NCBI RefSeq assembly: GCF_024343675.1
Contig: NZ_RJUD01000098.1
Location: 1-64,000 of the forward strand
Origin: Lacihabitans sp. CS3-21
GTDB lineage: Bacteria; Bacteroidota; Bacteroidia; Cytophagales; Spirosomataceae
Length of the DNA stretch: 64,000 nt
Direction: 5' to 3'
Shown here: positions 58,023 through 64,000 of the stretch, in pieces
How the letters are laid out: every line of letters begins with the position of its first letter
Position numbering within the stretch: position 1 is the stretch's first letter
Notes under the pieces: model-generated
Seen by the model: only the letters and a program-made list of their open reading frames with translations
Told to the model about the DNA's origin: nothing
The model's database searches: none
Translations under genes and position numbers: made by a program

Positions 58023-60145
58023 ACATCCTTCATGCTCAAAGCGATTCTTTTTCTTTGAATATCTACTTCAATTACTTTTACAGTGACTTTTTGATGCACT
58101 TTTACCACTTCATTGGGGTCTTTTATAAATCTATTGGCCAGATTCGATAAATGGATCAAGCCATCTTGGTGAACGCCAATATCTACAAAACATCCGAAAG
58201 CTGTTATGTTGGTCACTATTCCTGGTAAAACCATGTTGGTACGCAGGTCTTTAATGTCATTTACATTACCAAATTCAAAACTTTCCAGTTGTTCTCTTGG
58301 GTCACGACCTGGTTTTTTTAGTTCATTCAGAATATCATTAAGCGTTGGCAATCCAACTTCTTTAGTCACATATAATTTCGGGTCAATACTTTTTTGAAGA
58401 TTCTGGTTTTCAATAAGTTGCCTCAAAGTAGTGTTCAAGTTTTTGGCCATTTTTTCTACTAAATGATAACTCTCTGGGTGTACAGCTGAATTATCTAAAG
58501 GATTCTCTGCTCCATGAATTCTGAGAAATCCAGCTGCTTGTTCAAATGCCTTTTCGCCTAATCTCGGAACAAGTTTTAGATCTTTTCTGCTTTTAAATTT
58601 ACCATTTTTGGTCCTATAATCTATGATATTTTGAGCTATAGAAGGGCCAATACCTGACACATAACTCAACAAATGTTTGCTGGCCGTATTCAATTCCACG
58701 CCAACAAGGTTTACACAAGACTCAACTGTGACATCTAACGATTCCTTAAGGTATTTTTGGTCCACATCGTGCTGATATTGTCCTACTCCAATGGATTTTG
58801 GGTCAATTTTTACCAATTCAGCCAATGGGTCCATCAATCTTCGTCCTATAGAAACAGCCCCTCGAACCGTCAAATCTTTATTTGGAAACTCTTCCCTGGC
58901 AATTTCGGATGCGGAATAAATAGAGGCCCCTTGCTCTGAAACTACGACTGTCATGACAGATTTCCCTTTTTCGAATGAAGAAAGAGCATTTTTCACAAAA
59001 CTTTCAGTTTCTCTACTTGCGGTGCCATTTCCAATTGCTACCGCTTCTATTTTATGTTTTTCTACCAATGCTCTTACAATTGCTGCAGATTCCTGTTGTT
59101 TGGTTAATGGGAAAATGACCAAGTCTTCTATTAAATCACCCAATTCGTTCAAAACAACAGTTTTGCAACCTGTTCGAATACCTGGGTCGATAGACAAAAC
59201 CCTCTTTTGGCCTAAAGGAGCGGAAAGTAACAGTTGTCTTAGGTTTCCAGTAAAAATTTGAATCGCCGCCAAATCGGCTTTCTCTTTGAGTTTATTATCA
59301 AATTCTTTCTCCAAGCTTGGAAGCAGTAGTCTTTTGAGAGAATCTTGTAAAGCTAAGCCTACTTGCTCCTTTGGCTCGGTAAATCCTTGTAAATAAATCC
59401 TTTCCAATACATCTATGGCATATTCAAGTTCAATATCAATGCCCACCTTTAGAAAGCCCTCTTCTTCGCCTCTTTTTATAGCCAGATATCTATGTGATGG
59501 GATTGTTTTACCCGCTTCTGAATAATCAAAATAGTCTTTGTATTTTACTGCTTCATTTTCTTTGCCTTTTTTGAGTTTGGAGCTTAAAATTCCACTTTTC
59601 TCGAAGATATTCCTAATTTTATTTCGGGCATTTATGTCTTCATTTATCCATTCTGCAATAATATCTCTTGCTCCAGCCAGAGCCTCAGCAGTATTTTTAA
59701 CTTTTTCAGAAATGTACTTTTTACCAATAGTTTCTATATCTCGATCTTTTTGACCAAAAATAATCTTTGCTAAAGGCTCAAGACCATTTTCTATGGCTAT
59801 GGTTGCTCTGGTTTTCTTTTTTTGCTTGTAGGGTAAATAAATATCTTCCAATTCATTCACAAAAAGTGTATTTTTTAATGAATTTTCAAGTTCAGGTGTT
59901 AACTTTCCTTGTTCTTGAATGGATTTTAATATCGCTTCCCTTCTTTTGTCTGCTTCTAAAAATTTCTCATGAAGTTTCTTAATATCCAATATTTCTACTT
60001 CGTCCAGGCTCTCGGTTACTTCTTTTCTATATCTTGCGATAAAGGGTACTGTGGCACCGTCTACCAACAATTCAACTGTTTTGGTGATTTGAGATGATCT
60101 AAGTTTGAGCGTTTCGCTTGAATATTGAATTTGTTTTGCGGTCAT
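58019..60145 (-). CDS. tex: RNA-binding transcription accessory protein Tex
   Basis: A 708-residue Tex protein in the normal order: N-terminal helical region, YqgF-like RNase H-fold domain (KRVLSIDPGIRTGCKTVVLN near 318), helix-hairpin-helix repeats (YVSGIGPSIAQNIIDYRTKN near 492) and a C-terminal S1 domain (GIVTNITAFGCFVDIGVHQD GLIHLS near 640-665). It binds nucleic acids and has roles in transcription and stress survival. It forms a single-gene transcript; its 3' end overlaps the Sua5/YrdC stop. Confidence 0.95.
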   Translation of the reverse strand: MTAKQIQYSSETLKLRSSQITKTVELLVDGATVPFIARYRKEVTESLDEVEILDIKKLHEKFLEADKRREAILKSIQEQGKLTPELENSLKNTLFVNELEDIYLPYKQKKKTRATIAIENGLEPLAKIIFGQKDRDIETIGKKYISEKVKNTAEALAGARDIIAEWINEDINARNKIRNIFEKSGILSSKLKKGKENEAVKYKDYFDYSEAGKTIPSHRYLAIKRGEEEGFLKVGIDIELEYAIDVLERIYLQGFTEPKEQVGLALQDSLKRLLLPSLEKEFDNKLKEKADLAAIQIFTGNLRQLLLSAPLGQKRVLSIDPGIRTGCKTVVLNELGDLIEDLVIFPLTKQQESAAIVRALVEKHKIEAVAIGNGTASRETESFVKNALSSFEKGKSVMTVVVSEQGASIYSASEIAREEFPNKDLTVRGAVSIGRRLMDPLAELVKIDPKSIGVGQYQHDVDQKYLKESLDVTVESCVNLVGVELNTASKHLLSYVSGIGPSIAQNIIDYRTKNGKFKSRKDLKLVPRLGEKAFEQAAGFLRIHGAENPLDNSAVHPESYHLVEKMAKNLNTTLRQLIENQNLQKSIDPKLYVTKEVGLPTLNDILNELKKPGRDPREQLESFEFGNVNDIKDLRTNMVLPGIVTNITAFGCFVDIGVHQDGLIHLSNLANRFIKDPNEVVKVHQKVTVKVIEVDIQRKRIALSMKDV

Positions 60146-60282
60146 TCCAACTATTTGTTTTTATTTTTGGTCTTCTTTACAAAAATCAGAAGATTTTCTC
60201 GAAAACAAGTTTACCAATTGGGTTTATTTTTCAAGAAATTCGCAATTGCCTGATTGATATTAAATTATAAACTGGACATCCT

Positions 60283-60780
60283 ATGAAAAACATTTTCGCC
60301 ATCTTTTTATTGATATTCTTGGTTTCATCTTGTGATTTTATAAGTCCAGAGTCGAAATCTAAGGCTGATTTGTCAAACATAACCATCAAGTCGGGTCAAA
60401 GTTTTGGATTTTGCGTAGGTAAATGTCATACCGAAATGATCATTAAAGGCCAAAATGTGGAGTTCTTTGTGAAAGAGCGTAATTTTGAAACAGGGGTGTT
60501 GGAAAACAAAGAATACACTTATAATGAAGTTCTTACCAAAGAAAAATTAGATAAAATCAGTAATTTGATTGAAGTTGAGAAGTTTTTTAAGCTTGATGAG
60601 GTTTTTGGTTGCCCAGACTGTGCAGATGGAGGATCGGAATGGATAGAAATTACAACCTCAGATGACAAAACCAAGAAAGTGACTTTTGAATTCGGAAGAA
60701 ATGTTCCTGAAATAGAAAAATTGATTAAATTGCTTCGTGAAGAGCGAGAAGCTCTGAATTCTAAGTACGCGAAACAATAA
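60283..60780 (+). CDS. DUF6438 lipoprotein
   Basis: A 165-residue lipoprotein with lipobox LIFLVSSC (Cys17). The mature domain has two cysteine motifs, FCVGKCHTEM near 46 and FGCPDCADGGSEWIEI near 106, that match DUF6438; both may bind metal or form disulphides. No enzymatic role is known. Its stop codon is 3 bases from the ATG of the BaiN-like gene, and the pair is probably one operon. Confidence 0.8.
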   Translation: MKNIFAIFLLIFLVSSCDFISPESKSKADLSNITIKSGQSFGFCVGKCHTEMIIKGQNVEFFVKERNFETGVLENKEYTYNEVLTKEKLDKISNLIEVEKFFKLDEVFGCPDCADGGSEWIEITTSDDKTKKVTFEFGRNVPEIEKLIKLLREEREALNSKYAKQ

Positions 60781-60783
60781 TTG

Positions 60784-61995
60784 ATGTTCGAATTTGATTT
60801 TCTTGTGATTGGAGGCGGTGCTGCAGGTTATTTTGCAGCTATTAATGCCGCTCGTAATTTTCCAAATATTAAAATTGCCATTTTAGAGAAAAATCGTGAG
60901 GTTTTACAAAAAGTAAAAGTCTCTGGAGGCGGAAGATGTAATGTAACGAATGCCATTACAGAGCCATCAGAGTTGATAAAAAACTACCCCAGAGGTCACG
61001 AGTTTTTGTTGGAACCCTTTGAACGATTTGGTTCTAAAGATGTTTTTAGCTGGTTTGAAAAACGTGGAATTAGGCTCAAAATAGAAAAAGATGGCAGGGC
61101 TTTTCCTGAAAGTAATTCTTCGCAAACTATCATAGATTGCTTTTTGTATGAATCCACCGGTATCAGGCTCTTTACTTCAGAAAGAGTGGAAAATATTGTG
61201 AAAAAGGGAAGTTTTTGGGAGATTTCGACCAATTCTGAGAAAATTTTTACTACCAAAAAAATACTGATAGCAACTGGCAGTGACAAAAGAATTTGGGAGA
61301 TTTTAAATAATATGAATATAAAAATATCTCCGCAAGCTCCATCTCTTTTTACTTTCAATATTAAAGACGAAAAGCTCAATGAACTTCAAGGGGTAAGTTT
61401 TCCAAACGCTACCGTCCGAATACTGAATACTGAATTTGAGCAATCTGGTCCTTTGCTGATTACCCATTGGGGTTTATCTGGCCCTGCGATTTTAAAATTA
61501 TCAGCTTGGGCTGCTTTAGAATTGAAAGCCAAAGACTACATTTTCAAGATTACCGTAAATTGGCTTCCTGAATTACAAAAAGATAAAGTTTTGAATGAAT
61601 TTCGATTGAATCTCGAATCAAATTCAAAGAAAAATGTATTGGCCAATCCCATGTTTGGTCTTACCGCACGGTTTTGGAAATATATATGCGAAAAATCGGG
61701 TATAGCGGAACATCAAAAATGGGCGGAGACGGGTAAAAAGCACTTTCAAGCTTTAGCTGAAAACCTGCTTTCAGCAAAATATGAAGTCAATGGGAAAAGT
61801 ACTTTTAAAGAAGAATTTGTGACAGCTGGAGGTATAGAATTGTCAGAAATTGAGTCAGAAACTTTTGCCTCTAAAAACCATGAGAATTTATTTTTTGCGG
61901 GTGAAATATTAAATATTGATGCAGTTACAGGTGGTTTTAACTTTCAAGCTGCTTGGACTGGCGGTTGGCATGTGGCAAAAAGTTTAGGATTTTGA
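60784..61995 (+). CDS. HI0933/BaiN-family NAD(P)/FAD-dependent oxidoreductase
   Basis: A 403-residue flavoprotein. The N-terminal FLVIGGGAAGYFAAINAARN is the FAD-binding loop, KVSGGGRCNVTNA near 41-53 and the C-terminal TGGFNFQAAWTGGWHVAKSL are HI0933 family signatures. Members include BaiN, which reduces bile acid intermediates, but many are of unknown substrate. The ATG at 60784 follows a TTG three bases upstream. It overlaps the converging symporter gene by 12 bp. Confidence 0.9.
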   Translation: MFEFDFLVIGGGAAGYFAAINAARNFPNIKIAILEKNREVLQKVKVSGGGRCNVTNAITEPSELIKNYPRGHEFLLEPFERFGSKDVFSWFEKRGIRLKIEKDGRAFPESNSSQTIIDCFLYESTGIRLFTSERVENIVKKGSFWEISTNSEKIFTTKKILIATGSDKRIWEILNNMNIKISPQAPSLFTFNIKDEKLNELQGVSFPNATVRILNTEFEQSGPLLITHWGLSGPAILKLSAWAALELKAKDYIFKITVNWLPELQKDKVLNEFRLNLESNSKKNVLANPMFGLTARFWKYICEKSGIAEHQKWAETGKKHFQALAENLLSAKYEVNGKSTFKEEFVTAGGIELSEIESETFASKNHENLFFAGEILNIDAVTGGFNFQAAWTGGWHVAKSLGF

Positions 61996-63357
61996 GCATA
62001 AACTTCCGAAAATCATTGCAAATAAACTAATTCCAAATCCAAAAACTGCAGGAGGTAGACCTAAATCTATATTCATTGCAAATAACCAAGAAGTTGTACC
62101 CAAAATCATAGATAAAATTGCTCCTATATTATTGGCTTTTTTCCAATAAAGACCTGCTGTCAGAGGTACAAAAAGTGCCACCAAACTCAAGGCAGAAGCT
62201 TCGCCTACCAGTTCATAGATGTTGGTTTTTACAAAAGTCATAGAAACAGCAATAATAGTAATTACTATGGTAGAATATCTCATTATTTTTAATAAATCCT
62301 TGTCTTTTAATGACTTGCCGAAATAAGGTTTTATTATGTTTTCGGCCACGACAGTAGCCGGTGCTAAAATAGCAGCACTACAAGTACTTAAAATAGCCGA
62401 AATCAATGCACCAAAGAAAAGAATTTGCACAAAAAGATTGGAATGAGCCAATACCAATTCAGGAATAAACATTTGATTGTCAGCTTTTAAAAGCTCAGGA
62501 TGTGAAACTGAACCAAATAATACCACTGATAAGGGAAGAAATGCCACGCTCAGATACATAAATGCGGATATAACAGATCCTCTCACAGCCGTGTTTTCTG
62601 ATTTTGCCGACAAAACCCTCTGAAAAACATCTTGTTGGGGTATTGAACCCCAACCAATGGTTATCCAAGCCGAAAAGTACAATAGCCAAGCGTTTAAATT
62701 ATTCTCCTTGGGAATCATCCTAAAAAAATCTTTTGGCATTTTTGATTTTAAATTGCTCAGCCCGCCAGAGTGGTCATAAAAATAGTAACTTAAATATGCC
62801 AAACCTCCTACAATCATAACGGTTTGGATGGTATCTGTTATAGATATTGACCACATACCACCAACAAATGTGTAAAAAAGTACGATAGATGCACATATTA
62901 GAACGCCATAAATCAAAGGAAGCCCTGAAACGGATTGTAAAATAATAGCCAAAGCAATTAATTGAGCTGCGATCCAACTGAAATAGGAGGGAATCATAAA
63001 AAAAGCCGAAATAACTTCCACCTTTTTGCCAAATCGCAGTCGGAAGTAATCACTGAAGGTATAAAGTTTGAGTTTGTAGAGTGGCCTTGCGAAGAACAAG
63101 CCAATGAGTAATAAACACAAAGATGCTCCAAAAGGATCTTCGATTACCCCTAATAAACCATTCTCGAGGAATTCTGACGATGCACCCATAACGGTTTCTG
63201 AACCAAACCACGTGGCAAACAAGCCAGAAGCTACAACGTAAGTAGGCATTTTTCTACCTGCCAACACATAGTCTTGCGAGCTTTTAACAAACCGAGAAGA
63301 AAACCATCCAATCAAAATGGTAATAAAAAGATATATTCCTATAAAAATTAATAACAT
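61984..63357 (-). CDS. Sodium:solute symporter (SSS family)
   Basis: A 457-residue protein with about 12-13 helices. SSRFVKSSQDYVLAGRKMPT at the N-terminus, TWFGSETVMGASSEFLENG in the second helix and YTFVGGMWSISITDTIQTVM match the SSS family; AILSTCSAAILAPATVVAEN is the conserved sodium-site helix. It is not closely similar to the symporter at 302-1804. Substrate unknown. A tyrosine recombinase begins on the other strand beyond its start. Confidence 0.9.
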   Translation of the reverse strand: MLLIFIGIYLFITILIGWFSSRFVKSSQDYVLAGRKMPTYVVASGLFATWFGSETVMGASSEFLENGLLGVIEDPFGASLCLLLIGLFFARPLYKLKLYTFSDYFRLRFGKKVEVISAFFMIPSYFSWIAAQLIALAIILQSVSGLPLIYGVLICASIVLFYTFVGGMWSISITDTIQTVMIVGGLAYLSYYFYDHSGGLSNLKSKMPKDFFRMIPKENNLNAWLLYFSAWITIGWGSIPQQDVFQRVLSAKSENTAVRGSVISAFMYLSVAFLPLSVVLFGSVSHPELLKADNQMFIPELVLAHSNLFVQILFFGALISAILSTCSAAILAPATVVAENIIKPYFGKSLKDKDLLKIMRYSTIVITIIAVSMTFVKTNIYELVGEASALSLVALFVPLTAGLYWKKANNIGAILSMILGTTSWLFAMNIDLGLPPAVFGFGISLFAMIFGSLCSKS

Positions 63358-63392
63358 GAAACGAAATTGCGAAGTTTTTAAGAAAAAAAATG

Positions 63393-63400
63393 TAAATTTG
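63393..63400 (+). promoter_or_regulatory. -7 promoter element of the recombinase gene
   Basis: TAAATTTG, a TAnnTTTG match 38 bp before the GTG start at 63439. Confidence 0.5.
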
Positions 63401-63438
63401 ACATCAAAAGTAAAACATTATAAATATTCTCTTTAAAA

Positions 63439-64000
63439 GTGACCCATTTAATTGAACGATTTACTGAGCATTTAAAAAAAGGAAAGTATAATTCTGCTAC
63501 TATAGCTGCCTATCGAAACGCTATTTTTGTTTTTTATAACCATTTCAGAGATTATCCACAAAGTAAAATTACCGATGAACTAATTTCTAATTATTTATTG
63601 GGCTTATCCAATAATAAGAACTCTAAACACGACGCAATTCAATCTGGAAAAGCCATTAAATTGTTTTATGAGGTTATTTTTAGCAAAAAACTAAATCTAA
63701 AATCTACCGGAAAAATCAAAGAAGATCAGGTTATTGATGTTTTATCCCATGAGGAATTGTTCCAATTGTTTAATGCCATTAAGAATATCAAACACAAACT
63801 TCTTTTGTTGTTTGTGTATAATAATGGGCTAAAAGTCAATGAAATAATAAACCTGGAAGTTGAGGACGTAGATATTGAAAATAACACCATTACAATAAAA
63901 AACGACAATCCCAAAAGAACGAGGGTGTTGAGACTTTCACCAAATCTAAATTGGCACATAGAAAAATACAAATTGAAACATAATCCCAAAAAAGTATTTT
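63439..64000 (+). CDS. Tyrosine recombinase/integrase, truncated by the window edge
   Basis: An open frame from GTG at 63439 runs off the window end, about 187 codons. It reads VTHLIERFTEHLKKGKYNSA then TIAAYRNAIFVFYNHFRDYP, a SAM-like N-terminal core-binding domain, followed by VLSHEELFQLFNAIKNIKHK LLLLFVYNNGLKVNEIINLE, the first part of the catalytic domain, where the usual catalytic Arg (G-x-R-x-x-E) is Lys (GLKVNE). XerC/D-like or mobile-element integrase cannot be distinguished without the C-terminal part. A GTG start is used because a stop codon lies six codons upstream. Confidence 0.75.
   Translation, partial: MTHLIERFTEHLKKGKYNSATIAAYRNAIFVFYNHFRDYPQSKITDELISNYLLGLSNNKNSKHDAIQSGKAIKLFYEVIFSKKLNLKSTGKIKEDQVIDVLSHEELFQLFNAIKNIKHKLLLLFVYNNGLKVNEIINLEVEDVDIENNTITIKNDNPKRTRVLRLSPNLNWHIEKYKLKHNPKKVF

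Noticed and set aside
63726-63989. 87-codon minus-strand frame near the window end
   Set aside because: It is antisense to the tyrosine recombinase frame, which has recognisable domain features; a shadow frame.
1-64000. tRNA, rRNA or insertion sequence genes
   Set aside because: Intergenic regions were read for cloverleaf-like or transposase signals and none was convincing; the only mobile-type gene is the truncated recombinase at the end.

Overview
This 64 kb window is AT-rich chromosomal DNA from a Bacteroidota bacterium, most likely of the Cytophagales type; no rRNA or taxonomic marker was compared, so the genus stays open. Supporting signs are a TonB receptor with an N-terminal carboxypeptidase-regulatory-like domain, a type IX secretion (T9SS) sorting tail, DUF2723 and DUF6438 family genes, an Nfu protein with an N-terminal Nfu_N domain, and many promoters carrying the Bacteroidota -7 element TAnnTTTG, sometimes with TTTG or TTG about 20 bp upstream. 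I saw no tRNA, rRNA or CRISPR array. The window is mostly ordinary chromosome, with small accessory islands.

Layout. 1-300: tandem 72-bp hairpin repeats. 0.3-6 kb: a sodium/solute symporter, two secreted proteins of unknown role, and a flavoprotein paired with a membrane polyferredoxin. 6-6.9 kb: a toxin/antitoxin-like pair. 6.9-9.2 kb: a GMC oxidoreductase and its Tat-exported small subunit. 9.3-12.7 kb: a three-gene glycosyltransferase operon. 12.7-22 kb: a divergent maltose/starch locus. One arm encodes an alpha-amylase, a sugar MFS carrier and an SGNH hydrolase. The other encodes a neopullulanase, beta-phosphoglucomutase and a GH65 phosphorylase, enough to split maltose with phosphate and feed glucose-6-phosphate to glycolysis. 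22-24 kb: NUDIX hydrolase, surE and a deoxynucleoside kinase. 24.4-30.4 kb: a DUF2723 membrane protein, then a TonB receptor and a lipoprotein that share a palindromic operator.

30.5-39 kb: surface-glycan genes (Wzy/ligase-like protein, GT2, acyltransferase, two GT4 enzymes, a polytopic membrane protein, an SGNH protein) on alternating strands. 39-42.4 kb: rplU-rpmA, an Nfu scaffold, a RamB/ScfR-type regulator and a lipoprotein. 42.4-46.6 kb: a T9SS client, a stub of a DUF255 thioredoxin-domain protein, and pxpB-pxpC-pxpA (5-oxoprolinase). 46.6-52.1 kb: an RND efflux operon on the other strand. 52.3-53.4 kb: a YcsG-like NRAMP-fold transporter that probably belongs functionally with the pxp genes. 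53.5-64 kb: a tiny membrane protein, radC-rhodanese, rpsT, a glycerophosphodiesterase, an M20 amidohydrolase, a Sua5/YrdC protein, tex, a DUF6438 lipoprotein, a BaiN-like flavoprotein, a second sodium/solute symporter, and the start of a tyrosine recombinase cut by the window edge.

No wholly new defence or mobile system is obvious. The best leads are the shared operator of the TonB/lipoprotein pair, the pxp locus with its DUF255 stub and a transporter lacking the NRAMP metal ligands, the flavoprotein/polyferredoxin pair, and a terminator-like hairpin inside pxpA.
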